Origin: Cheilinus undulatus
Taxonomy: Eukaryota > Chordata > Actinopteri > Labriformes > Labridae
DNA length: 64,000 nucleotides
NCBI RefSeq assembly: GCF_018320785.1
Contig: NC_054886.1
Location: 4,773,207 to 4,837,206, forward strand
Direction of reading: 5' to 3'
A program made the translations under genes and the position numbers. Below are positions 44,113 through 55,504 of this stretch, piece after piece. A model generated the notes under the pieces. That model did no database searches. It saw only the letters and a list, made by a program, of their open reading frames with translations, and was not told the origin of the DNA. Within the stretch, counting starts at the first letter, position 1; each line of letters begins with the position of its first letter.

Positions 44113-44500
44113 GGCAGGGGTGTAGCAAGAGATTTTGGGCCCCCAGAAAGGATATTACACAGGGGCCCCCTTTGCCAGCTAGCCAAGCAACAAATGTTGC
44201 ATTATTTTTACAAATATCTATGCATTTTAAAACCATAATTTTTTCCCATTTTTCCCAATTTTCCCATTTATGAGCAATATTTTTAGTATAGTTAAACTAA
44301 ATTTACTTGCATTATTTCACAGCTCTGGACCAAACAATTTGGACATTTTTAAAAGAGGAGCAGGGCCCCTACCAGTATCTTATTTTATTCTATTTAACAC
44401 AAATTTCAATCTGTTGACTGATTCATTCAGTCGCTTCTCATTCATTAATGACACTATGAAGAATTTCTCCCTTTTGCTACATTCATGAATTGGGGTATGA
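44113..44500. mobile_element. Possible non-autonomous element (CAGGGGTGTAGCAAG family)
   Basis: GCAGGGGTGTAGCAAGAGAT followed by GGGCCCCCAGAAAGG and CAGGGGCCCCCTTTGCC resembles a hAT-type end known in fish repeats; the opposite end near GCAGGGCCCCTACCAG (44362) is uncertain. Confidence 0.4.
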
Positions 44501-45117
44501 AAAGATTATGCTACAGAATGGGTTGAGCTTTTATAGGCTTAAATTTGGTTAAAGTAATTACTTATGAACATTTTTTATCAGCCTCTTAGTGCTTTTGTCC
44601 AGACAGTTTGACATTTGACTATGGGGGCGTGTTAAACAATTAGAAACTTGTGCAACACTATGATAAAGATAAGAGATATTATAAATACAGTAATATTTAA
44701 GAACACTTGTTAGATATTTGACACTGTTAAAGAATGTTTCTCTTACATCCAGATGGGTCCCAAAAGCAACTTTCCACCCTGAAACTGACCCAAACTCAAA
44801 GAGAACCAGCTTAAGCTTAATCAGACTTCATCTAAATAGTATGTGACAGCCTGTATGCTCTGCAACGGTCTCCTTCAACTGTGAGGCAGCAGTGGCTCCA
44901 CTTCTAGCTCCTTCTGGATGTCTGAACTCCTCATCTATCTCATCTATCTTCATATTTTAACCCTTGAATTCCCATTTGAATATAAGAAGTCACTGTATAT
45001 ATGACAATCAGACAGAAAATTAATTATTTTACATATGATTTATGATTGGGGATTGGGCTATTTTTCAGTTACAGTGTCTCTCGGTTCTCTTCAGCTTCAT
45101 TTCAGTTCTCTAGCTGA

Positions 45118-45365
45118 CATTTTCCCAGTAACTGGCAAAATGAGGAAGTTTTGAAGTTGCTTGAAACTTGCAGAATGCAGCAAAATATTCATTTCTTAAA
45201 ACAGCTGAGGTAGATTTACTGGGAAATGGGTTGTCAAGTGGTGGATATATGAAAACTGTAAAATATTTAAATTCCATTTTTATGTTTTGGTGTCGATCAC
45301 TGTGTACTGGGGATACCACAAAAAGCTTAGCTGTGTTTTATTCTGATATAAATTTGGATATGCAA
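45118..45365. repeat. Local duplication, copy 2
   Basis: Partner of 43850-44110 in the same orientation. Confidence 0.7.
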
Positions 45366-45739
45366 AATACACAAAGTTACGCTGAAAAATTCATTGATGG
45401 ATGAAAGTGAATGTTAAATCAGACACTACACAAAAATAACAATGCATCAAAATGTATTTGTTGTCAACCTTGGACCTATCCTTCAGCCACCTGGCATCAT
45501 CATTCTTATTATTTTATTTTTTATTTTTAGAAAATAAGACATTTTCAGGCGTTTTCATTAAAAAATAGCAGTGACTTCCTGTATTCAGACTGGCATTTAA
45601 CGAAAATTAAATTCAGCAAAATATTTAAATGTTTGGAAGCTCTGATCATATTGAAGTTGGTAAAGTATTGATTGAATAATGAAGAAGAAAATATTCATAA
45701 TAATTTTCATGAATGTTTTACAATGGACATTTTTGTCCT

Positions 45740-46075
45740 CAATGTCCTTATAGGGTGTAAAATCAGAAAATGTTCAAACTTATTCCCCAAAATGTACAAA
45801 TATAATAAATCTATATTTTCCAAGACTCTGTGAAAATGACAGAAAATTCTACCAAACATCCAAACAAATTCCTTGAAATTTCAAATAAAAATTCTGGACA
45901 TTTGAAAGGACCCTACCCTACCCCAAATAAATAATAATAATAATAAAAAATCAGATGTCCTAAATTTCAGAAGTTTCTATGAAAATACAAAAAAACAAAA
46001 CAAAAACAAAAAAATCAAAGCACATCCCCCTAAAAAAAGCCAAATAAATAAATAAATAAAAAATCCCTCAAATTA
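45740..46075. repeat. Degenerate AAATTCC-type simple repeat
   Basis: Similar in kind to 18100-18720, ending in AAATAAATAAATAAAT and AACAAAACAAAA runs. Confidence 0.45.
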
Positions 46076-46148
46076 TGATTATTATTATATTATTACGGAA
46101 GCTTTGTCTGCTCAGATTTAGTTTAAATAAATATGTGTTTAGGATTTA

Positions 46149-46335
46149 CAGCCTGTTTTTAGTATAATAAAGGGGTTATTGTGCTTTGTGTGACTTAAAA
46201 GATAGCTGGACTTCAGAGAGCATTCAGTTTTAGAGGCAGTGTTATTTATTAAAACGGCTGTTTTTAGTATAATAGAGGGGTTATTTTGTTTTGTGTGAAT
46301 TCAAAGATAGCTCGACTTACATGAGCATTCAGATA
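46149..46335. repeat. Direct duplication of about 77 bp
   Basis: TTTTTAGTATAATAAAGGGG at 46155 recurs as TTTTTAGTATAATAGAGGGG at 46265, each followed by GTGTGA.TT.AAAGATAGCT and GAGCATTCAG. The spacing is about 110 bp. Confidence 0.85.
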
Positions 46336-46339
46336 TTTT

Positions 46340-48029
46340 TTTACCCCTGTGAACAGAAATGCTCTGAGACCTCACTGCGGTTGTAAGACACATAAAACTC
46401 CAGATGAACAAAAATCTGCTCCTTTGTTCTGAAGTGTCCTTGACAAAAGTGAGTTCAAAGGCAGCTTCATGTCATTTATTTCAGTGTCACGCTGTGGTGA
46501 AAAGCGCGTGCAGGCTGCTGTAATGGGTTATCTGATGCAATCTCAGTGTAACTGCTATTTCCATATTACAGGAGCGACACTCAGGAGATTCAGTACTAAA
46601 TGTACGGGAGAAATAACACGACTGTGTATTTATGAAAATGACGAACACGTCTGCTTAGCACTGATTAAAATTTAAGCCGGCTGTTCATTAATATTAGAAA
46701 ACATCCGCTGTTATTTCACCGTAAATCAGAATGATGCTCCGTGTTTTCTCTCGACGGCTGTTCGGCTAACAGTGGCTAGCAGGCAGCATTTTTGGCTAAC
46801 CAGGAGGCCATACTAACGAAGAAAATACCGATTTTGTTTTAAAACGCCGACACAATCTGTATATAATAATATTGTGATGAAAAGGGGGGAACTAAAAGCT
46901 GAAACGGGCACCATTTTGGCTCAGTGGATGCTACATGAGTGAAAATTATTAAGCTAACTTAAATGGACGAAGCTTCCGTGTTAGGATCCTACAAAATAAA
47001 AGCACGCATAACGCGTTGTAAATGCACAGTGACTTTTAGTTATTTATTTGCAGTCTATAATTAACGTTCTTTAACGGCAAGCAGGCATTTTAGCTCATGA
47101 ACATTTAACAGAATACTTGAATCAACATTATTTTGATGTATTAGAACTATAAAATAAAAATGTAACTAACTGGAAAGAAAAGAAAAGGGAAGATATTATC
47201 TTAAATACATCCGAATGAAATTAATTAATTAAAAGAAATAATCCGATAAAAATTAACTGAAACTGTGGGACTTTGATATATCTATCTATTCATGTTTTTT
47301 TTGTTTGTTTGTTTGTTTGTTTTGCAAGACAAAACAGAGACAAAGACATGTAACAGGACAGGATAGATAACATACATGCAGGCTAGTGACAGGTTCGGGG
47401 AACAATGAAAAAAAAAAAAAAGAAAACAAAGAGCCTGTTCTCTGTGTGTATGAAGGTATTTATGCAGGTGTGTGTGTGCATGTGTGCACATCTATTCAAG
47501 TTATTTGAAACACATCAAGTCTCTTTCCTAAACTTTGCCAGGATTGTACAGTAGTTACTGAGTCAATTTTTAAGAATTAAGAAATTTGGAGCATCTTAAA
47601 AATAATCAAAATTTGGGGTGCAACCACCCAAACATTATTCCATGCCTCTTTGTTCTTCTCAAAATAACTTTACCATATGTTATGTTTTTCAAATCTGCTG
47701 CAACATGCTTTATCTCAGCCACCCATCACCCAAAATTTCCCAAATAAAGCTTCTATAGTAAATAGATGTTAAAAGTATGTTTAAATAGCCGCATGACAAA
47801 AACAGACTTTTATTTTTTCAACCAGTGGCGTCCACTTCCTGTTTTATTCAGTCTCACTTGACTTAACTCCCCCCCTCACGGCGCAGCAATAGCACCCTCT
47901 GGTGGTCGCTCGCGGTACTACAAACATGTCCGCCAAGACTGGTCCTGATGCTGCGAGGATGCAGAGAGCGGTGATACGGGAAGGATATGAAGTATCTAAA
48001 CCGTGCCAGACCCGGGTTATCCTGGCGCA
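46340..48029. other. No gene recognised; GTTT repeat
   Basis: It contains a short GTTT microsatellite at 47293-47318. CpG dinucleotides are somewhat commoner at 46490-47080, but there is no clear promoter or exon. Confidence 0.4.
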
Positions 48030-48103
48030 GTCTCTGTGGCGCAATGGAATAGCGCGCTGGACTTCTAATCCAGAGGCTCCGGGTTCGAGTCCCGGCAGAG
48101 ATG
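48030..48103 (+). tRNA. tRNA-Arg (anticodon TCT)
   Basis: It is 74 nt and fully foldable. The acceptor stem GTCTCTG (48030-48036) pairs with CAGAGAT (48096-48102), with one G-U pair. The D stem is GCGC/GCGC (48039-48042 and 48052-48055). The anticodon stem CTGGA/TCCAG (48057-48061 and 48069-48073) encloses loop CTTCTAA, with anticodon TCT at 48064-48066. The T arm is CCGGG/CCCGG with loop TTCGAGT. The A box TGGCGCAATGG and B box GGTTCGAGTCC support Pol III transcription. A T run at 48141-48145 can terminate it. There is no intron, though many vertebrate tRNA-Arg(TCT) genes have one. Confidence 0.97.
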
Positions 48104-48140
48104 AGTCACTCTGTGTGCCAACACGGCAGACCTGCGGTCA

Positions 48141-48145
48141 TTTTT
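48141..48145 (+). terminator. Pol III T-run terminator of tRNA-Arg
   Basis: Five T residues 38 bases after the mature tRNA end; the first run of four or more T downstream. Confidence 0.6.
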
Positions 48146-49683
48146 ATCTGATGGTGATGATATTTTGTCTGCAGAGTGAAGCAGGAAGATATTTAGTCCT
48201 CCATTGTAAATGCAGCAACGAGAGGAAGGCTGGAGAAATGGGCAGCATCCTCCATCACTGCTCCAGTGTGCATCACTGGAGTAATCTTTGAACTACACCT
48301 GAACGTTAAAATTACAGTGATAAATCTAGAGTACACATTGTCTGGATATAATCATGTTGACCTAATGAGCTAGCCTTGTGGACAGAAATTTCCAGCCTTT
48401 CGATTGATTGATTTTTTAATCTGATATTACAGGGGTCATATTTAAATCCTAAAATATTCACAGAAATCTTATTTTTTTTAAAATAATATAACGTATTTTA
48501 TTTATCTTTTGTTTAAGATGCAACCCTTCCACAAAGAGATGTCTGACAAGGTAAAAAAAAAAATAAAAAAAAAAAAAAAAAAAAAGCAACACCAGAAAGG
48601 AAAACATCAAATTTTGCTCATTGAAATAAATACAATAAAGCACTCATCTGTTTATTGTAGTGAATGGCAATGATGTTGGAGGACAACAATAGCATAATGT
48701 TTTTTTGAGATTGTAAGAATTACTGCATGTTTTTTCTACACCAATCGTTTAATGATAATTATTAATATTATTATGTTATATAAATATTATAATACCATTA
48801 TACATATTCTCTTTCTACTTATAGTTTTTATGGTTTTATAATCATTATGATATAATAATTACAATAATATTCATAAACATTATAATTATGGTAATCATCA
48901 TCATTAATGTGATAACGTACACTGCTGCAGCCAATCAGAATCAAGCATATGTAGGCACTGAATAAGAAGATAATTATTTATCATTAATAAAAAACAAGGA
49001 CATTTTTACGGATTTCTTTGGTGTTTAGAAGCTTTATTTGCATTATTGATCAAGGAAAATAGAAGAATGTTTTTATTCCTGCTAGACTGTAGGGCTCTCT
49101 TTGTCAGAGAAATGACTACCTATGCCTTTTTACTCTCTTTCCAGCCGTTCACAACATTTTCTTTCACATTTTTCTTCTTCTAGTGATGGCAAACAGCTAA
49201 AATAGAAGAAGCAGGTCAACGTTTCAAGGTAAAATATCCACATTTCTTATCAGACTATTACATCTTAATTCCCTCCAACAACAGCCCCAGTAAAGGTGCG
49301 CGTGCGTCCCCCCCCCCCGTGTGCGTGCATGTGCAGGTATTTTTGGGAACTCTGCTCCAGTTGTGCTCCAAGCTGATGCAGGGTCGTTCCGGGTCACAGA
49401 CACAAGAGGGCGCTGCAGCACCAGTTTAGGCCATTCCCCCAGTCCTGAGGCGGGAGGGAGGAAGACCGGCTCACCGTGGAGGTTTACCGAGCTGTGACAG
49501 CGGTGGAAGCATCACCATGATCTAATCTGATCACGAGGGTATACTGCCTCTGAGTACTTAAAATCATTCCTGAAAAGTAGAGCCTGAATTTATCTGCAAT
49601 GATTTCCTGTTACTGAGCCTCACACTCCACAGGAGCATCTTTGATGAATTTAAACATTTTGGGAAATCAGTATCCTTATTATA
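48146..49683. other. No gene recognised
   Basis: Poly-A tract at 48554-48582 and ATTATTA-rich sequence. A CpG-rich patch at 49290-49500 has no recognisable exon. Confidence 0.4.
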
Positions 49684-49691
49684 CCTTAGAG

Positions 49692-50501
49692 CAGAGCTAC
49701 TGAACCCTGCTCAACCGAAGAGCCAAACTGTTGAAAAATATCTTTGCAAGAGCCACAATCTAAGAGGTGAAGAGTGGTAAAAAACAGCTTGAAATAGTAA
49801 TAAAAATAAGTTAAAGATGGCAAAAAAGGTCCAAAAACAGCAAAAATGGGTGAACAGTGGCTAAAATGGGGAGGAAAAGTGGAAAAATAGTCAGAAAGTT
49901 GCAAAAATGGGTGATAAGTGACAAAATAATGAGTGAAAAGTGAATAAAATGGCAAAAAGCAGTCAAGAGTGGCAAAAATATAAGAAATAAGTGGTATGTA
50001 ATGCAAAAGGTAGCTGAAATAGGTCAAAAGTGGCAGAAAATTGTGAAAAAGGGAAACAAGTGGTATTTAATGGCAAAAGGTTGCATAAATGGACAAAAAA
50101 GTGGCAAAAAAAGGTTAAAAAAAAAGGGGGGGGGGCAAAAAATGGGATAAAAGTGGCAAAACTTGAGAAAATTTTTCAAAAAGACGTTGCAAAAAAGGGC
50201 AAAAAATTGGAAAAAGGGATATTTAATGGCAAAGGGTAGCTTAAATATAGGCAAAAAAGGTGAAAAGGGCAAAAATGGGATTAAAGTGGAAAAAATGGGG
50301 AAAAGTGGCAAAAAGAAATTGCAAAATAGCCAAAAAGAAATGTAAAAAGTGGTATTTAATGGCAAAAGGTTGCTTAAATGGGTGAAAAGTGGCAAAGATT
50401 TTGAAAATGGTAACCCCCCCCCTTAAAGGTTTTCTGGGAGAATAATATTTGAAATTAAGAGCCACAAATAATCACAAAAAGCCACATTTTGAGTATTACT
50501 G
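49692..50501 (-). mobile_element. hAT-like element with perfect 8-bp target duplication, TTTTTGCCAC family
   Basis: It runs from CAGAGCTACTGAACCCTGCT to GAGTATTACTG, flanked by CCTTAGAG at 49684-49691 and 50502-50509. The interior is GTGGCAAAAAATGGGATAAA-type repeat. It is the inverted relative of 12067-13774 (both have a GAGCCACA / GTGGCTCTT arm). Confidence 0.9.
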
Positions 50502-50509
50502 CCTTAGAG

Positions 50510-50600
50510 CAATGGTGCTCAATTGGTGGGTCAGGACCTAGAAGTGGGTCATGGAGCCTTTTTAGTTGGCCGTGAATGTACACCTGGGAACAAACAGCCA
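50510..50600 (+). mobile_element. Single hAT-like end
   Basis: CAATGGTGCTCAATTGGTGG followed by GTCAGGACCTAGAAGTGGGTC matches the inverted right end of the element ending at 52730. Confidence 0.6.
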
Positions 50601-51094
50601 TACGTCAATGAGATATGGAAGCCCTGAGTGGACATGCCTCCATATAGTTTGTTTTACTCAGTTTTACCATGATAGAAACTAAATCAGAGGCTGCTTTAAG
50701 AGCAGATCTTTAGGGACACGTCTAGGACTATTTCCACTATGAATGCAGTAAAGTATGAGTCCATTTCTAAACAATTAATGGATGAATTTACTCTGGATCC
50801 TGAAATTGTATTATTAGTAAGTATTTAGTAATATGCTTGCTTAAATAATATTTGCAACATTTGTAGGGCTCTAGTAATTTTCAGGGGTGCTGAGATGAAA
50901 TTTAAGGATGCTTCATCTCTCTTAAAAATGATCTAAACTTCCCTTTTGCATTTAATTCTTGTTTGGTCCGGTCTTTTTGTTCTGTTAAAACTGCAAAATC
51001 TTCCTGAAACATATTTGATTTTGGAAAATGTGGTCGTGATTGCTTATTAAGGGGCTGTTTGCTGGTTGAATAACTTCTTGAGAGTTTTTTAGAT

Positions 51095-52730
51095 CAGTGG
51101 TTCTCAACTGGTTTGACATCAGGACTCATCACCGCCTCCTTATGAGAAATTGTGACCCAGATTTATAAAAAAATTCAACCACACAGATGCATTTCATGGG
51201 GAATGTTGCAGGATGGACTATTTTCCTGATATTGAATGGAAACTTTGGCAATTTCACAAGGAATTACTTCACTTGCTTGGGAAAGCCGTCTGTGTTTCCC
51301 ATGAAAAGGTGAAAAATGAGGTAACATCCAGTAAAAATGACTGAAATTTACTCACCAGTTCCACACACTTTTTCAAGAGTTGCCAACTATAGCTGACTAA
51401 TTGCAAGGCCGCCCATAAGGGGGATAAAGAGGGGAGCTTTCTGGGCCCCAACAAGACAGGTGACCCATGGAGGTCAGGAAAATCATGGTCCATTATTAAA
51501 TTAAGCTGTGATAGCTATATTTTATATGTAACCTGAATAAAACCCAGTCTTATCAAAGCAACACAAGTGAATTTTATTTATTTGTTTACTTATTTGTTGT
51601 GCAGTATTCTTAAAAAGGTTTGACCTTTATTGTTAATGTTAATAATGTTGATGGGCACATCAAAATAAACTATTCAGACAGTAATGCCAGACTTCAAGGC
51701 CAAGAAATGATGTTCACAAATGTCACGACACGAGAGAAAAAGTAGAATGGACTAAAATCACTTTAAGGGGAAAATAAATAATTACAACATAAAGGTCAAA
51801 ATTGGGTTAAAAGAGGCAAAAATGAGATAAAGGCAGCAACTTAGGACCATGAAAGGTGAGAAAAGGGCAAAATGGGGAAAAGCGGTTTAAGAATTTTAGG
51901 AAACAAAGGTTTTTAGCGGTTAGAAAGGGTTAAAAGTACCCAAAATTTATTTTGAAAATTAAAAAGTGGTGAAAGGCGATTAAAGAGGGGCAAAAATGGG
52001 TTGAAAGTGGCAAAAAGTTGTCAAAAAAGGCAAAAATGGTATATTAGGAGAAAATATGGGTTACAAAAGGCCAAAAAATGGGTAGTTTAAAAAGTCAAAA
52101 ATAGTTTATGAGTTGCAAAAATTGATTAAAATAGCAAAAATAGGCTGCCAAAAGAGGTTAAAAAGTGGCATGAAGTGGTTAAAGTGGCAAAAATGGGTTT
52201 AATATGGAAACTAATAATGCAAAAATGTGTGGACACGGTGATAAACAGGGGTTAAAAAGTGGCATGAATAACTGATTTGAAAATCAGAACTTTTTCATAG
52301 CTTGAAACAATTTTCAGCTCCAAAATGTAGCAGCAGTTAGCCAGGATGCTAGCACCAATGCTACTGATCCCATTCACATAACATCAGTAAATCACAACCT
52401 AGGAAGGCCCAGTCTATGGGGTTTTCAGGGGCCCAGCTAGTTCTGTGAGCAGTCCTGAATTTTTGACAAAAATGGAGGAAAAGCCCCCAACATCCCCAGC
52501 TTCATGAACATTCTGTCCTTCGCTTTAAAGATGTCTCACCCTTTAAAGTTTATCAAACATCCCATCCTTGCCTTTGAAGGTGTTGTCAGCAGCGTTGTTG
52601 CCCTGTTGGAGTCTCTTCACATCACAGACTTCTTTCCCCCTCTTATTCCAGGAGTAGCTTTATTGAGGGCCCACAGGAGACAACCCCATGACCCACTTTT
52701 GGATCTCAACCCACCAGTTGAGAACCACTG
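51095..52730. mobile_element. hAT-like composite element with inverted ends and TTTTTGCCAC-type interior
   Basis: The inverted ends CAGTGGTTCTCAACTGG face CCAGTTGAGAACCACTG. Flanks TTTTAGAT (51087-51094) and ATTTAGTT (52731-52738) agree at 6 of 8 bases. The interior holds arms like those at 15380-15520 (GGGCCCCAACAAGACAGG, CATGGTCCATTATTAAATTA) and GGCAAAAATGGG repeats at 51780-52270. This suggests one element of the family landed inside a related one. Confidence 0.75.
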
Positions 52731-52945
52731 ATTTAGTTGATACAGGCAGAGGTAAATCAAGGTAGGCTTTGTAAAACTACTCTGTGACCTGGTGGCACAA
52801 AATAAAAGGCCAAAACAAGCACTGTTACAACTGACTACAGCAAAACTGTCAAAATGATCATGCTTCTCTAAGCTGGTTTGTTTTTATTTATTTATTAATT
52901 TAAAATTTCTGTAGTTTTCTGTGTCGATGTTGGCCTTAGCAAGAT

Positions 52946-52947
<2 letters not shown>

Positions 52948-52987
<40 letters not shown>
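52948..52987. repeat. GA dinucleotide microsatellite
   Basis: About 20 units of GA; followed by further GAGAGA patches to 53058. Confidence 0.95.
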
Positions 52988-52989
<2 letters not shown>

Positions 52990-53019
52990 CAGTGCTGTGG
53001 TGCTGCTGACGTGAGAGAG

Positions 53020-53210
53020 AGAGACAGAGGCAGAAGAGGCACGGGGAGAGAGAGAGGAATGCCCGGTTAATGAGTATGACGTCAAGTTAGACACTTTATA
53101 TCAGGGACGAAACCGGAAGTAGAGCGAAGTGACAATTGAGGAGTTAACTTTTTGTGTTTTATTGACGGTCAGAAATAAAATTTATGTTCGAAAAAATCAG
53201 AATAGATGCA
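53020..53210 (+). promoter_or_regulatory. Promoter-like segment with CRE and ETS sites
   Basis: TGACGTCA at 53077-53084 and ACCGGAAGT near 53112 lie within 40 bases. A possible donor TGCAG|GTACTTG follows at about 53210. It could be an alternative first exon or promoter for a gene to the right. Sequence motifs alone, so weak. Confidence 0.3.
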
Positions 53211-53529
53211 GGTACTTGATTCTGAATGTTTTTGTGTGTTCAGTTCACAGAAACAGCATTAAAATTGGAGCTGTTAACCTCCTTAGTGATAAAAGTCTGT
53301 AATGTAGCAGCTGGTTTTATTAGCCAACCAACTAAACACATATATTCAACAGGCTAAAGAGGGAACATACTCTTAAAACTGAAGTCTGTACATCTAAGAA
53401 GTAAACTCAGTCTGATTATGCAATTATGTAATTATTTGATTTTTCTCATGAAGCAAATTTTACCTCCTGATAACTGGATTTATTCAAGTTTCTTACCACA
53501 GCCCAAATATTCAAATATCAATCCAATTT

Positions 53530-53770
53530 TGACAGCTTTTAACATTATCTTGTTTATTTAATCCATTTTCACCACTTTAGCCACACTTTTTTTCCATCAG
53601 TTTTGGCTGTTGTTGACACCCTTCACCAATTATAACCACTTTTTAATGTTTTTTTTTCATTGTCTGCCCATTTTAACCTTTTCTTGCTTTTCCTAACCCA
53701 CTTTTCCATTCTGTAACCACTTTTTTCTGCCAATTTCTGCCACTTTTTGCCCATCTTTGCCAATCCCCCC
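53530..53770. repeat. Degenerate TTTTTGCCAC-type simple repeat
   Basis: CATTTTCACCACTTTAGCC and CCACTTTTTGCCCATC units as inside the hAT-like elements, but no element ends are visible nearby. Confidence 0.55.
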
Positions 53771-54489
53771 CTTTTTGTTTCACCTCTTTTGGCAAGTATT
53801 TAATCATTTTCCCCTTATTTCAGTTCTTTCTTCTGTATTTTCTGCCTTCCTGACATTTCATTTTGTACACCAACTAGCTTTTATCCTGTTGGTTTTAACA
53901 GATATTTTTAAGATTCATTTTGGGGTTTTCATGCTTTTATTTAGAGAGGAGAGCAGTGGATAGGAGAAAGCAGAGGAACATTAGCCACAGTCTGGTCTGT
54001 AAACAATGGGTGCAATCTCACCACTAGGCTTTCTGCACCCCTCAGCCCAAATTTTAACAGGTTATTACTGTTTTAAAACTAATATGACTTACTAAAAAGT
54101 TTGGGATTCTACCATGAGGATGAGAATGACTGACCTGCAGCTGCAGGTATCAGTTAGTATAAATACAGAGTTTCTGAATAGATTTTTAAAGGAAAATCGG
54201 ACAATAATAATCAGTTCTTGATCAATGTGGGCATTTCAATGATAAAATATCCTAAAAAACAAAAGTTAACAATAAACACAGAGGCCTTTATGCCTTCAGA
54301 AGTAGCCTACAGATTAGAAATATTGTATCTATCTGAAGTTACTATAAGAATAGTGGCTACACGAAATAAGTTTATTCTTTAAAAGTAGTTACCTTCTTTC
54401 TAAATATTAAGAAATGTCTTTTACAATTAATTTAAAAATATATCTATCAATCATCTCAAAAGTCTCGCCAACTTCCTCCACCTCTATTT

Positions 54490-54786
54490 TATGTTGAAAG
54501 GACACACCGGAAGTCTCCTATGTCGTCATCGCTAGTTTAACGGTTCAGCGTAGAGTAGAAAACGGACTGTCGCTGGAGAGCAAAGAAGAGGAGAGAGCTG
54601 AGAAAAAGCAGTGAAATGGTGTGAAACCTGAGCGACTCTAACCCGAGTGAGGGGACAAACGAGGAGGAAGACCACAGGAGGATTATTTCCTTTGAATAAT
54701 TATCCCTAAAGTCAGTTTACTCCCGCTTTTTGATGCTGTCCTCACGGAGGTTTGAGCCAATAACGGACTTATTGGTCGGCTGAACC
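54490..54786 (+). promoter_or_regulatory. Promoter and 5' UTR with ETS site, start of CpG-rich region
   Basis: ACCGGAAGT at 54506-54514 is a consensus ETS/GABP site typical of TATA-less vertebrate promoters. CpG density rises here and stays high to about 55330. The 5' UTR probably begins near 54550. Confidence 0.55.
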
Positions 54787-54832
54787 ATGCAGAGGCTGCT
54801 GCTCCTGAGTTTGGCTTTGAGTTTTCAAACTG
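54787..54832 (+). CDS. First coding exon of a secreted or membrane protein (signal peptide)
   Basis: The ATG at 54787 (context AACCATGC) encodes MQRLLLLSLALSFQT plus one base, then donor CTG|GTAAGA. A basic residue followed by a run of Leu/Ala is a classical signal peptide. The exon lies in a CpG-rich promoter region. No second exon is recognisable in the remaining 9.2 kb, so intron 1 probably exceeds the window. The product cannot be named from 15 residues. Confidence 0.6.
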
Positions 54833-55340
54833 GTAAGACAACCTTTCTTTTATTTTCAGCGCGTATTTCCGCGGTTTAAAATGTCAGAGTGTGATTTTAT
54901 TTCAAACTACAGAGGCTGAAAACCTCGCCGAGCTCTCAGTGCGTTGGTATGCCTTCAGAAGCCTGTAGAGAGAGAGAAAAAAGAAAGCAGTAAAACATGA
55001 TTTCATAGCATTCCCATATGAGCTGCAGTAATGGATCACCTTAGGCGTGTGTGCGCGCGCGTGTGCATGCACGTGCAGCTACGTGAGACAGAGAGCGAGA
55101 GGGTGCGCGTGTGTGACTGCGTGTTCGCACCGCAGCAATGGATAACCACACTTTTTATCGCCATTGTCGCGCGCCTCTGCACAAATACATGCGTATAGTT
55201 GGGCGCGTGCGTGCGGCCAACTTGAACATGACTGGCGAGCGCGCGCGCCCGTCGGCCGAAATGACCTTTTGCTTATGACAAACCCACGGTGCCGTTATTC
55301 AGACGGGCCGTGGTGAGGCGCTGAGGACGTGACGGGAATG
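54833..55340. other. CpG-rich region (CpG island) at start of intron 1
   Basis: Dense CG dinucleotides, including GTGTGCGCGCGCGTGTGC and GGCGAGCGCGCGCGCC runs, contrast with the AT-rich surroundings. Confidence 0.75.
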
Positions 55341-55504
55341 ACAGTGATTGACCAGCGCTGCTCTACATGCCAGCAGCACTACCACGCTGCTATCGTCTGA
55401 ATAGCATGTCAGTCAGTGAGACCGCTGCTACCAACCCCATGTAGTCAAAGATAGCTTATAAACCTCTACCCTTTGCCTCACCCTCCCCTCACTCACACCA
55501 CCTA

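Noticed and set aside
47902-48291. 129-codon frame across the tRNA gene
   Set aside because: It contains the whole tRNA-Arg and has no domain; the tRNA explains the sequence.
49686-50465. Minus-strand frames of 74-123 codons rich in Phe, Pro and Leu
   Set aside because: Simple-repeat interior of the hAT-like element at 49692-50501.
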